A DNA stretch of 22,505 nucleotides from Stentor coeruleus (Eukaryota > Ciliophora > Heterotrichea > Heterotrichida > Stentoridae), in contig MPUH01001162.1 of the NCBI GenBank assembly GCA_001970955.1, positions 1 through 22,505 on the forward strand, written 5' to 3'. Below, one piece after another: positions 1 to 9,492 of this stretch; the stretch's first letter is position 1; each line of letters opens with the position of its first letter. The notes below the pieces were generated by a model. The model saw nothing but the letters and a program-made list of their open reading frames with translations. It did not search any database and was not told the origin of the DNA. Made by a program: the position numbers and the translations under genes.

Positions 1-233
1 CTATCTGTTTAATCAACTTCTACCAGAAATGTTTGGAATTCCAAATGTATTTTATAAACTCTCTTTTGATAGTTAAATTAATTTAAATACAGTTTCAATC
101 TTTAAGTTAGCCACATAAATTATGTTTATCTCAATATACTAATTTAGTATTAAGATGGTAAGTTAAATAGAAAATGTTTATATGTAGAGTGTTGATATAA
201 TGACATTTCTCATTTAAGAATTTAGATTTAATA

Positions 234-647
234 TTATTTTAAGTAATTGCGTAAGGTACTTCTTGTAGAGTTTTTCTTCAGTCTTCTTCTAATTCTTTTT
301 TTTGTATTCATAAAATTGTCTTCTGTAATGAGTAAATTTCCAACCATGTAGAAATTGGTTTTAGTTGAGTCGTATTTTTTTAAGGTTGGCATGTATTTAA
401 CAGTGCTTCTTGTAAGCGATGAACGAATACTAGATTTATTTTCAGTCTCATAAGAGCCAGGGCCTACTGAAGTTCTTGCTGCAAGGACATCATAAGACTT
501 AAATCTTTTTTCAGTACTGAATGATCTTTTATCTTTAAATTTCTTAGAATAATTCAAAGATTTTCCTTGGCATGTTAAGCTGCAATAATATTTTGGGCCT
601 GGAGTTCTATCTCTAGGAGTCCTAAACAAAATCTCTGTTGGCCTCAT
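234..647 (-). CDS. Small SHIPPO/STPGR-type (sperm-tail PG-rich repeat) protein
   Basis: The 137-residue protein begins at an ATG and ends at TAA. It carries two short Pro-Gly motifs, TPGPKYY (about residues 15-21) and VGPGSYE (about 61-67). These resemble the PGPxxY repeats of SHIPPO/STPGR proteins, which bind microtubules or line ciliary and flagellar doublets. The rest is basic and rich in Ser, Thr, Lys and Arg, with a strongly basic C-terminus (KKRIRRRLKK), as expected for a microtubule-associated protein. No signal peptide or membrane segment is seen. Family members usually have more repeats, so this is a short member. The motif match is seen directly; the ciliary role is inferred from the family. 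It could also be an unrelated small basic protein. Confidence 0.6.
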   Translation of the reverse strand: MRPTEILFRTPRDRTPGPKYYCSLTCQGKSLNYSKKFKDKRSFSTEKRFKSYDVLAARTSVGPGSYETENKSSIRSSLTRSTVKYMPTLKKYDSTKTNFYMVGNLLITEDNFMNTKKRIRRRLKKNSTRSTLRNYLK

Positions 648-953
648 ATTCTTTCTAAATAATTAATATATTTAACCGAGCACCAATAATAATAAATTTT
701 TAAATGCAGTATTACCTTTCCACTGCACTTAAGTTTGAATACTCAATTCTTATTATTCAAAGGTCTTTTTATACTAATTATTTTCATATCTTATATATTA
801 ACTTTTTCATTGCTTCTAAAAATATCTATAATAAGAGATAAGTTTTTTATCTTAATCAGATATTTTTATAAAACTCTCCACTTCAAAAATCTCTAACTAA
901 ATCTCATTTTAATATAAAAACTATTTTTCTTAAGTATTTTAAAATTCCAAGTC
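648..953. other. Intergenic spacer, AT-rich
   Basis: This 306-bp gap lies between two minus-strand genes. It is AT-rich with many stops in all frames. It presumably holds the 5' region of the STPGR gene and the 3' end of the phosphodiesterase gene. I see no RNA gene, repeat or recognisable motif. Confidence 0.6.
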
Positions 954-2939
954 TTAATTATGACACTGTTTCAACGGGAGACTGCTTCTCCTCCTCAGTA
1001 CAGTCTGTTGTCCATCAATTTTATCCACAAATGTATGATTACGAGATAAATCCGATAAATTTTCCCAGTACTGCTGATTTTGCTCTAACTGCCTTATACA
1101 CATCTCCTCTACAAACTTAGACTTAAGGACATTATTCAATCCTATAAACAATGGAAGGACCAAATTTTTTATAAACCCAGACTGTGACTTGCCAATATCT
1201 GTGTTTTCTCTATCGCAATACATACTTATAGGCAAACCTAGCTTCTTTTCTTGATCACCCTGTAAGAAAAACTCTTCAATAACCTGTTCGCACCATTTTT
1301 TATGCAAGTCGATAGATTTAGCTGTATGCCCAATATCAGCAGCTTTGATAATTACTTTAAAAATATCAAATCGTACATCACCCCGAGTAATATCCGCTGA
1401 ATTCAAATATTTAGTCTTGAAAGTCTCAACAATATCGAAATGCTTACTCATATCTGTTGCTAAGATCATCTCAATGGATAGCTTTCTGAAAATAGTCCAC
1501 TGGTCACTTGACATAGCTTCCAAGAGTTCAGAAGTTTGCAATACTTGGAAAAGGATTGTGCTGTGCATGTTTTCTAATACACTGATATCATTGTATTGAA
1601 TCGCAATTGAGCTTTTCGTTATGATAAGGTAACGATTGTTTTTAGCTGGGTGGCCAGCATCATGAGCTAGAGTTGATAAGATACCAGAAAGAAGCTCGAT
1701 ATCACTACACTGCGGTAAAAGCTCGCTGCTGTTTAGAAAACATAAAAAAGAGCTCATGACATCAGCAGCATGGCATGAGTTGTGGTAAGGATTAAGAAGA
1801 TACTTGCTTTCTAAGTCTTTAAGGAAGCTTTCCAGCTTTGCATCCTGAAGTTTGAATACTGAATCAATTTTAAACCTACTGATAATATAAATCCCAGCAA
1901 CTGCAAGAGGAGAGCCTTCAGTGCATTCTTTAAGGAAAAAAGTGTTAAAATTCCAGTCTTTGCCTAAGGATTTTAATAAGCCACCAAGTTTATTTACTTG
2001 CAAAGCACTTTCGCTGCGAGAACGTCGGTTTATAGGCAGTTCTCCATCAAAACTCGCCAGAGAGTCTGTATTATGCGCATTTTGTTCAATAAAAACTCTG
2101 TCGTTTTCATCCATGTTCCGTGTTATTTTTTCCAGTTTAGTCGAGTAAATATTCTTGCAACTTTGGAGTTTAGTGATTGCCGAAGCTACGCTGTCCATAG
2201 CTGATTCGGATAAACTCCGACAAAACCCGCAGTTATCACCAATATAATTAACAAGAGTTACTGAGTTAGTTAGTAAGTCCAAAATCTCTTCTAAAGGTGT
2301 GACATTCGAATCATCTTTGGCTTGAGCATTTATCGGGCTGGTTTTCTTGATAGCAAAAATGTAGAGGTTTAGAGTGAGTAATATAAAAAATTCGATAATA
2401 TTCCTGGATATTGATGTTGAACTGTTAATTAGCAGGCCTAAACTGATTAGGGCGAAGACTGATGATAAAGTGAGGACAATTTTCCGCTCTATAAACTGTG
2501 AAAACAGCACGGTCAGTAACAAGAGCTGCTGTAAACTACTCACAGGCGAACTATCAAGGTCCATAAAAGAGCTGTATAGTGTCGGATCAGTTATTATTAA
2601 GTGCATACTTGCATAGCTAAACAAGAGGACAAGGTTCACCCTTAGAGGCCGGCGAAATGTACAATACGAAATAGCTATATGTAGTAGTTGTGAAACTAAA
2701 TATATATAAAAAACAAACACAATTTTCTCATCATAACTGTGAGTCACTATAATATTCACCAGATTAATGCACATTAACGAACCAAATCCAGCCCAAAAGC
2801 ACTTCATCGACAAACTGTGAGGGGCTTTGCTGTCTGCTAAGCCACTAGCTAAGGAGTTGATTAATCTTGCTGATGGCTTAAGACTATTATTGTACTTCGA
2901 GTCAATTTGGTATGTCGTATTGTTATCTGTACCTTTCAT
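954..2939 (-). CDS. Membrane-bound class I cyclic-nucleotide phosphodiesterase
   Basis: Hydrolyses cAMP and/or cGMP to the 5'-monophosphate. The protein has 661 residues from the ATG at 2937-2939; the codon before it is TTG and is not needed. The N-terminal part has about six hydrophobic segments (roughly 45-67, 73-92, 100-118, 136-150, 153-171, 181-197). The C-terminal catalytic domain (about 380-630) shows the metal-binding HD signature: HNSCHA (386-391), AHDAGHP (425-431), ATDMSKH (494-500), KAADIGH with Asp535, and the invariant glutamine in KSQSGF (Gln586). A polytopic N-terminus fused to a PDE domain is the layout of ciliate and apicomplexan membrane PDEs. Near the C-terminus RRRSSLP (649-655) fits a PKA/PKG phosphorylation site, as does RRSRS near 305. 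Substrate preference cannot be read from the sequence. It lies divergently from the ABHD17-like gene. Confidence 0.93.
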   Translation of the reverse strand: MKGTDNNTTYQIDSKYNNSLKPSARLINSLASGLADSKAPHSLSMKCFWAGFGSLMCINLVNIIVTHSYDEKIVFVFYIYLVSQLLHIAISYCTFRRPLRVNLVLLFSYASMHLIITDPTLYSSFMDLDSSPVSSLQQLLLLTVLFSQFIERKIVLTLSSVFALISLGLLINSSTSISRNIIEFFILLTLNLYIFAIKKTSPINAQAKDDSNVTPLEEILDLLTNSVTLVNYIGDNCGFCRSLSESAMDSVASAITKLQSCKNIYSTKLEKITRNMDENDRVFIEQNAHNTDSLASFDGELPINRRSRSESALQVNKLGGLLKSLGKDWNFNTFFLKECTEGSPLAVAGIYIISRFKIDSVFKLQDAKLESFLKDLESKYLLNPYHNSCHAADVMSSFLCFLNSSELLPQCSDIELLSGILSTLAHDAGHPAKNNRYLIITKSSIAIQYNDISVLENMHSTILFQVLQTSELLEAMSSDQWTIFRKLSIEMILATDMSKHFDIVETFKTKYLNSADITRGDVRFDIFKVIIKAADIGHTAKSIDLHKKWCEQVIEEFFLQGDQEKKLGLPISMYCDRENTDIGKSQSGFIKNLVLPLFIGLNNVLKSKFVEEMCIRQLEQNQQYWENLSDLSRNHTFVDKIDGQQTVLRRRSSLPLKQCHN

Positions 2940-3834
2940 CAATATTTATTTGTATAATAGGAACTGTATGCGCATGTTTTAAAGTGTATAGAACAGTAAA
3001 TAACTAATAGGATATTGAAAAGAAGAAATTGTCGTTAATAGTACACTAAAAACCCAAATCATTTAAAAGATTGATTAAATATATGAAGGCTTAGCATAAT
3101 ACAAATTCAATCTGCGCTTGTATATGTAGGATAAGAATCAAAAGAAATCTTTGTAAAATATCATGCGCAAATATAACAATTATATCGCATACTATTAGTG
3201 AAAACTAAGAAGAAATACATCAATATTTGAAAAATTAGCGCTTTCTGCTAAAGAAAGTTAAATACCCAGCTAATAAGATGATACAGTAAATTCCTCGCTA
3301 AAAAGCAGTAACTTTAATAAATACAGCGATTTATATAGGAGAATGAAAGATATGGTGTAGAACACAGTTGTGGAATGATGGGTCATATTAACTTGGAAGC
3401 TAATAAAAAATCTGATCTTAGGAAGGAATTCTTTTAAACTTTAGATAATTAGGATGGATTTAAAAGTGTCTGCCTCAAAAAAATTGAAAAGAAATTTTCA
3501 AGCAAGCTGTTCAGAAGTTATTATAGTATAGAAAAAGATAATAACCTCTGCATAATTTTCTTTAAAGCAGCTAAAGCATAATAATGAATCCTAACTTATT
3601 ACACTACAAAATCTGTAAACTTTTCAGATATTATCCTCCAGATTCCTCAAAAATACTTCAAAAATATTGTCGCCTAAATTAATCATTACAAAAATCATTC
3701 ATAATTTACTATAAGATAATCAAAAGCCTCACATAAAATCCTAATCTAAATAAATTATAAATAATAATAAATAAAATAGTAACCATACAGTAGTCCTAGA
3801 CGAAAACATAAAATTCTTTTGTTATAAAGAAGAA
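2940..3834. other. Intergenic region between divergent genes
   Basis: This 895-bp region separates the PDE start (minus strand) from the hydrolase start (plus strand), so it should contain both promoters. It is AT-rich and ends in A/T-only tracts around 3749-3780. All frames are full of stops. I see no conserved promoter box, RNA gene or repeat. Confidence 0.55.
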
Positions 3835-4689
3835 ATGGAGTTGAATAGCATAATATTCCCTGCTCCTCCTCCAAGTTACTCACTAAATGAATTCGGTGAG
3901 GAGTTAATTTGGGTGCCAAAAGACAACAGTTCTTTTTCAATACCATGTTTAATGCTTAAAAGTGAAGAAGGTTCAAACAAGATCATGCTTTACTTTCATG
4001 GAAATGCTGAGGACTTGAAATTATCATACGAGCTCATAGATTTATTCAGAACAGTATTGCACATTCACGTTATTGCCGTAGAATTTCCAGGATACGGCCT
4101 TTATAAGTCAAAAACATCAGCAAAGCTCCTTATCGAAGATGCAGAATGTGTATATAACTTTGCTCAAAGTTGTCTTGGATTCCAGAGCAAAGACATTTTT
4201 GTATTTGGTCGGTCTATAGGTACTGGTCCAGCTACACATATTGCCAGGCATAAAAAAATAGGCTGTCTTCTTTTAATGTCAGCCTACACATCTATTAAAG
4301 CTGTTGTTAAGAATATTGGTAGAGGACTTTCTTATTTAGTCAAAGAACGCTTTAATAATATTGAGAATATTAAACATATTACTTGTCCAACTTTTTTGGT
4401 ACATGGAAAAAAAGATCGTCTAATCCCTTACACGCATTCTCAGCTTTTACAAGAAGCTTGTGCAGGGCCTTGCTCACTTTTTATTCCATCAGAAATGGAA
4501 CATGATCGGTTTGATTATTGTGATGATTTAGTATTACCGATATCTACCTTTTTATTGCAATCAAGAATCAGTATAATTAATAGTTTGGTCAGTTTGAAGA
4601 TTCCTTCAGAGCGTTTTTATCCAAGCCCAGGACAGAAAATGAGGAAAAAAGGAGGCAGACTTTTTAAAATACTCAAAAAGTTCTCATGA
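3835..4689 (+). CDS. ABHD17-like alpha/beta hydrolase
   Basis: A 284-residue serine hydrolase of the ABHD17/FAM108 type, a family whose animal members remove palmitate from membrane proteins. The N-terminus carries FPAPPPSYS, followed by LYFHGNAED (oxyanion region, about 52-60), EFPGYGLY (about 83-90), the nucleophile elbow GRSIGTG with Ser127, the acid Asp194 in HGKKDRLIP, and His223 in MEHDRF, giving a complete Ser-Asp-His triad. The N-terminal cysteine cluster that anchors animal ABHD17 is absent. The C-terminus is instead strongly basic (KMRKKGGRLFKILKK), which could contact membranes. It is the only gene here ending in TGA. Depalmitoylase activity is inferred from the family; other acyl substrates are possible. 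It is convergent with the coiled-coil gene downstream, 137 bp away. Confidence 0.85.
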   Translation: MELNSIIFPAPPPSYSLNEFGEELIWVPKDNSSFSIPCLMLKSEEGSNKIMLYFHGNAEDLKLSYELIDLFRTVLHIHVIAVEFPGYGLYKSKTSAKLLIEDAECVYNFAQSCLGFQSKDIFVFGRSIGTGPATHIARHKKIGCLLLMSAYTSIKAVVKNIGRGLSYLVKERFNNIENIKHITCPTFLVHGKKDRLIPYTHSQLLQEACAGPCSLFIPSEMEHDRFDYCDDLVLPISTFLLQSRISIINSLVSLKIPSERFYPSPGQKMRKKGGRLFKILKKFS

Positions 4690-4826
4690 GTGGATTTATA
4701 TAATTAAATAGCAAAACATGATTTGCTTATATTTTTAATTACTTTTTGGAAAATTTATAGATAATTTTATGAATCTTAAACATTATCAAACCAATATATA
4801 TAAATAATAACAACATAATAATAAAT

Positions 4827-6518
4827 TTATAGTTTAAAATATTTTAAATGGGTAGTTTGTGAAGATGGAGTCTGTATTCTAGGAAATTTCCCCAGATCTA
4901 ATTTGACATATTTCGGAAGCAACGGCGTTCTTTTTTTAGGCTTTAGCTTTTTGAACTTATCCAAACTTTTATTCAACTCTGGTGCAGGAGTCGAATATTT
5001 AATCCTAATTCCATGAACACTCTCACTTCCACTGTATTTTTTATGTTCATAATCATCATCAGGCTTCCACCATTCACTAGGAGGTAAGCCAGACTCGATT
5101 TTTTTTTCAATGCTTCGACTTAAATAAGAAGATCCGTCGTTTTCCACACCAAGACGAGGTGTAAACTCTTCTAGTATAGGTTTTGTAATACCTGAAGGAA
5201 TAATTGATTGTATTAAAGACAAGAGTCGGTCAAAAGATTCTAATCGAGCATTTTCTTCAGTTCGCTGACGTGCTTCAACAGTAAAAAGTCTTGCTTCCAT
5301 AGGATTCATATTCTCCAAAACAGCAGCATTAACCGGAAGCCAAGATATTTTGTCTTGTAGCTCTTTGATTATCTTTACATAACTATCAAAAGAGAGTTTC
5401 TGCTCCATGCTACTTGCATCAAAATATGCAGTCAAATCTTTAATAATTCCTTGTCTTGTCGCTTCAATTTGCATATCATATTCTGTTTTTAATGTTTGCA
5501 AACGGTTATCAAGTTCATCAATAGTCACTCTAGACTCATTTTCTATAATTAAAGTTGGTGATGATGGTACAGATGGGATTTTTGGCACATCAAGCTTAAT
5601 ATTAGAATTTTCTTCAGTTATAATTTTTAATGTTTCCTTAACTGATTTCATTGCTTCATCATGAAGCCTTTTCCATTCACCTAATGACCTATGGCTATCT
5701 CTTTCTTTTTCTTGCATCTCACTGATTTTCACTAAAGTGTCACTAAAATCCTTTTCTCTTTTCATTGAAGAGTTCGATAAGGCAAACAATTTAGATTGCA
5801 GGGTCTGGATTCTCTCGTTATCAGACTCAAAATTCAAGTCAGTTTGGTGTTTAAAGTCTTTAAATTTATGGTTTGCATCTGTAAGTTTCTCAAAAACTTG
5901 TTTAACCTCATTTTCATATTTTTTATCCAAATTCTCAAACCTACTTTGATTGTCCCTGTATACATTTTACATGTTAAAACTTGTAACTTTTCTTTCTAGC
6001 ATCGATATTTCAGGTATAACAAATACCTCTTTAAATTCTTCAATAGTTTTTGCTTCAGAAACTGTTGTCATGTTTACTATAAGCTCTTCAACTTGGTTTA
6101 CTGTAGGCAAACTCTCTAACTTACGAATTATAAGATCTAATTGCTTTTTAGTTTCCATATGTTTGCTTTCAATTGCTATTTTCTGTAATTGAATGCTGTC
6201 TGAGATTTTGTTTTCCAGATCTTGACGCATGTTCAACAACTTTTTGTGTGTAGAACTTTCTAAATCTCTCATCAGCAAACTCACATTACTCATCATTTCT
6301 GAACAATCGAAAGCTATGGTTTTAGCGGAGAGAATACTTTTTTTCATCTTTAACTCAAACTCAGCGTAGTCAGATTTTAGTCCACATACTTCAGTGATTT
6401 GAGTTTTCATGCAGCTTTTTAGAGAAGAAATAGCTTCAATCAAAGGCTTAGGTATGTTTAGCCACTCTTCAGGAAGGACTTTGTCTAATTCTTCAAGTGT
6501 GCTTTTTGAATTCTCCAT
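4827..6518 (-). CDS. Coiled-coil protein of unknown function, two exons
   Basis: I join two open frames, 6518-5971 and 5955-4827, across a 15-nt intron at 5956-5970. The spliced product is 558 residues. The second frame has no ATG at its 5' end (it opens with TTG), whereas splicing gives a smooth junction reading through SFNMDNQSRFENLD. The protein is mostly charged heptad-like helix (about residues 30-420), typical of cytoskeletal or basal-body proteins. A conserved-looking Trp-rich segment SEWWKPDDDYEHKKY lies near 476-490. The tail is basic (KKLKPKKRTPLLPKY). No membrane segment or enzyme motif is seen. I do not recognise the family. The start ATG at 6518 is the first in frame. Confidence 0.85.
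5956..5970 (-). other. 15-nt spliceosomal intron
   Basis: On the minus strand the sequence is GTAAAATGTATACAG, with canonical GT and AG ends. It contains the in-frame stop TAA that otherwise separates the two coding frames. Both sides share the same frame because 15 is a multiple of three. Removing it joins AT|G into a Met codon and continues the coiled coil. Introns of 15-16 nt are known from Stentor. This is not proven by a transcript. Confidence 0.88.
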
Positions 6519-6828
6519 TCTTTATGAATCCATATGAATTTATCAAATATCAACTTTTTAAGCTATAAAATTAGATTCAAGTTTACAATTAATACAATTT
6601 CCCTTTTGCTAATACAATTCTATCCTATTTTTATACTAAAATCAGTTGTTATTATCTTTGTTTTAAAACTACCAAATCTATTTTTAAGCCTCTAATCACA
6701 CTATATATTAAGTCACAATGAGCCTTTCATTAACCTTCAAAGACAAATTATAGCCATCAAATTCAATCCTAGCATCTAATGATAAATTTACATAATAAAA
6801 ATCCTAAAATAACTTTTAAAACTTGAGT
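6519..6828. other. Intergenic spacer, AT-rich
   Basis: A 310-bp gap between the PKG stop and the start of the coiled-coil gene, both on the minus strand. It is AT-rich and I see no gene, repeat or recognisable regulatory element. It must hold the coiled-coil gene's upstream region. Confidence 0.55.
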
Positions 6829-9492
6829 CTAGAAATTATCGTCCCAATTGGCACCAGGTGGCCCTTGTGTACGTTTTTTATAAATAAGCGCGTTTTGGGC
6901 ATTTTCAACATCATTTAAGAAGTTGTCCAAATCCCTCGGATTTTGCAAAGCACTAGCAATTTCTTCTTCTTCATATTGGCATTTAGGTGTGTAAGGTGGT
7001 CTAAGCTGCCTACTCATAAGTCGATCCCAATTAAAATTCCCAAACCACGAGTTGCTTTTCAAATAACCAAACCCCCCACAAGTTCTTGCGGCAGGATTTT
7101 TATTAAGAAGCTGTGTCAATATATTTTTAAAATGATTACTTTTGTAAGGAAGGTTTTCTAAATTCAGATGCCCTTCAAGTATTTTCTCATATATCGCTAA
7201 AGGGTCTTCGTCGTCAGAGCCAAACGGAACATGTCCAAATACCATTTCATGGATCATAACCCCAAGACTCCACCAATCCACAGCATAAGAGTATCCAACT
7301 CTTAATATAATTTCTGGAGCTAGATAATGGGGAGTACCAATTGCTGTGTAAGTCCTTCCTTCAACAATAGCTGCAGCGCCAAAGTCTATAAGTTTAGTAT
7401 ACCCTTCGTCATCAATTATAATGTTTTCTGGCTTAAGGTCCCTGTGTATTATATTTCTTTCATGCAAATAGTCTAATGTGACCATGAGGCAGGCTGCGTA
7501 GAACTTTGACTGATCTTCAGATACCTGTCCTAGCTCCAGAAGGACATCAAAAAGGTCTTTTCCTCGGACATATTCCATTAGGAAATAGATTCTTGAAGGA
7601 TCTTTAAAGGTTTTTATCAGTTTGATTATCATAATGTGATCTAATTCCATTAAAATATTCTTTTCAAGGATAAGATTGTTGTGGATATGATACTCTTCTA
7701 TTCGATTCCTTGTTAAAGATTTAAGAGCGTATACACTTTTCTTTTGATTGTGAACAGCTAAGGTCACATTGCCTAAAACCCCAGTTCCAACAACTCGTAC
7801 TGGGATTAATTCTTCTAATAAAACTGATGTATCTTGCATTTCTATTCGTTTTATGAGCTTTTCTCGAATGTTCTCACTTATGATATTCATAAAATCATCT
7901 CTTTCTAGAGTCCAACAACTAACTGGCCCATCGGCAAGAACCGTTGCAGTCCGGAAATCATTGAATAGCACTGATCTTTCTCCAAAGTAGTCATTTTTAG
8001 TAATACCCCTAATAAATTTTTCATTTTTCATCACCTTGACAGAGCCTGATTTTATTATAAAAAATGAATGACCTGGGTTGCTCTGCTGAACAATCACTTG
8101 CCTATCTTCGAAATTAGTTATCTTCAATGCTAGAGTCAAAGCATTTATCCTATCTTGTGACAAGCCTCTAAGCAATTGTACCTGCCTAAGCACCCCAACA
8201 GCATCATTATGAATTGTTATTTGTGAGATCTCTCCTCCAATGCACATTTCTATTTCTTGAACAGTTATTTCAGCTACATCGCTTTCTCCTAATGATATAT
8301 GATTTTCCTCATACACATCATCAGCCTTACTGACAATATCCTCATCACCCACACATTGTAAAGGCGAGTATTCTCTCGGCCCAACTACTTTCCCACTAAT
8401 AACAATAAATAATTTATGTGCTTTGTAAGAGTCTTTTTGTATAACAACTTCACCACTTTGGTATTTTTTCACCCTTGTCTTGTCAATTATTGCTTCTTTC
8501 TGTTTAGTCGATAGGCTTCTTAATGCTGAACTATTGTCAATCGCTAGTTTCTGAGAATTCCTAAAAAGTATATGCTCAAAACTATTTCCCAGGACTTCAA
8601 GAAGGTTTTCTTTACTTATAGAAATCAGTTTTACCTCTGTTGCAGCAACAACAGTGTGCATCCTTGGTACTTGGTACATAAGCGCATGCTCTCCAAAGAA
8701 ATCCCCTTTATGGATTTCACGTGACTCATTTTTTTCTGTAGTGCAAACAGCGACACCTTCCTTAACTATAAAAAATAAGTCACTATTGTCTGTTTCTTTA
8801 ACTATGACATCCCCTGCTGAACGTTTTTGTGTTACACAAGCACCAAGTAAGGCTTCTTTTTGATTGCTTGTAAGGATGTTGAATATACTCACGCTATTTA
8901 TGAGTTTTTTGTTGTCTTCGTACTCATGAATACGTATTTTCTTCACTGCTTTCATAAAAGTTTTCCGATCTAGTCCCCACAGCACAGACACTTCAAGAGT
9001 CCGCACAGTCGCTGTTCTTGGCCTGTCATCCATCAAAGCTAACTCACCAAAACTCATCCCTGGACCTAAGATGCTTTTTTCGTTGCCAGCTTTAACTTCT
9101 AACTTACCTGAGCTTACTATAAAAAAACACACCCCAGGCTGACCTTGCTCGAAAATAAGTTCTTTAGCCCCGACTTCATAGCATTTAACTTTTTTAATAA
9201 TAATCATTTGGCTTTCTCGGTCAATGCTATTAAAAATATAGTGTTTCCTTAAAACATTCGATATCAGCTGGGTATCTTTTTCGTCTTTGGGCTTATTTGA
9301 GATAATGGCATTTGGGGCTTCTTTAAAGTTTTCTTCAATGCTCCTTTCATCAATTACTGGGTTTTTCATCTTTTTTGTTGGGTCTTTGATAGAAGAATGT
9401 CTACGATAGATACTTTTTGGTCCTATACCAATGGAAGTTTTATTGTTATCCCCTTGTAGTTGGGATCTATTGCATTGCATACATACACCCAT
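6829..9492 (-). CDS. cGMP-dependent protein kinase (PKG), four-CNB architecture
   Basis: An 887-residue AGC-type Ser/Thr kinase regulated by cyclic nucleotide. The N-terminus MGVCMQC offers Gly2 for myristoylation and Cys4/Cys7 for palmitoylation. Cyclic-nucleotide-binding domains lie at about 85-195, 203-310, 322-425 and 436-545. Domains 1 and 4 have full phosphate-binding cassettes with Arg-Thr (Arg159-Thr160 and Arg514-Thr515); the Thr after Arg is the usual cGMP-selecting residue. Domain 2 reads PRMHTV, keeping Arg277 but altered after it. Domain 3 lacks the cassette. The kinase domain (about 562-820) has GTGVLG, Lys591, Glu610, HRDLKPEN (Asp685), DFG (703-705), activation-loop Thr716 and GTPHYLAPE. 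The layout matches apicomplexan PKG better than animal PKG, which has two CNB domains. The ATG at 9492 is supported by the lipidation motif. Confidence 0.94.
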   Translation of the reverse strand: MGVCMQCNRSQLQGDNNKTSIGIGPKSIYRRHSSIKDPTKKMKNPVIDERSIEENFKEAPNAIISNKPKDEKDTQLISNVLRKHYIFNSIDRESQMIIIKKVKCYEVGAKELIFEQGQPGVCFFIVSSGKLEVKAGNEKSILGPGMSFGELALMDDRPRTATVRTLEVSVLWGLDRKTFMKAVKKIRIHEYEDNKKLINSVSIFNILTSNQKEALLGACVTQKRSAGDVIVKETDNSDLFFIVKEGVAVCTTEKNESREIHKGDFFGEHALMYQVPRMHTVVAATEVKLISISKENLLEVLGNSFEHILFRNSQKLAIDNSSALRSLSTKQKEAIIDKTRVKKYQSGEVVIQKDSYKAHKLFIVISGKVVGPREYSPLQCVGDEDIVSKADDVYEENHISLGESDVAEITVQEIEMCIGGEISQITIHNDAVGVLRQVQLLRGLSQDRINALTLALKITNFEDRQVIVQQSNPGHSFFIIKSGSVKVMKNEKFIRGITKNDYFGERSVLFNDFRTATVLADGPVSCWTLERDDFMNIISENIREKLIKRIEMQDTSVLLEELIPVRVVGTGVLGNVTLAVHNQKKSVYALKSLTRNRIEEYHIHNNLILEKNILMELDHIMIIKLIKTFKDPSRIYFLMEYVRGKDLFDVLLELGQVSEDQSKFYAACLMVTLDYLHERNIIHRDLKPENIIIDDEGYTKLIDFGAAAIVEGRTYTAIGTPHYLAPEIILRVGYSYAVDWWSLGVMIHEMVFGHVPFGSDDEDPLAIYEKILEGHLNLENLPYKSNHFKNILTQLLNKNPAARTCGGFGYLKSNSWFGNFNWDRLMSRQLRPPYTPKCQYEEEEIASALQNPRDLDNFLNDVENAQNALIYKKRTQGPPGANWDDNF

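Noticed and set aside
3033-3587. A plus-strand frame that reads like a protein if TAA/TAG meant Gln and TGA meant Trp
   Set aside because: About 18 stops in 185 codons is what AT-rich non-coding DNA gives, and a second frame over the same bases looks equally protein-like. The neighbouring genes use the standard code.
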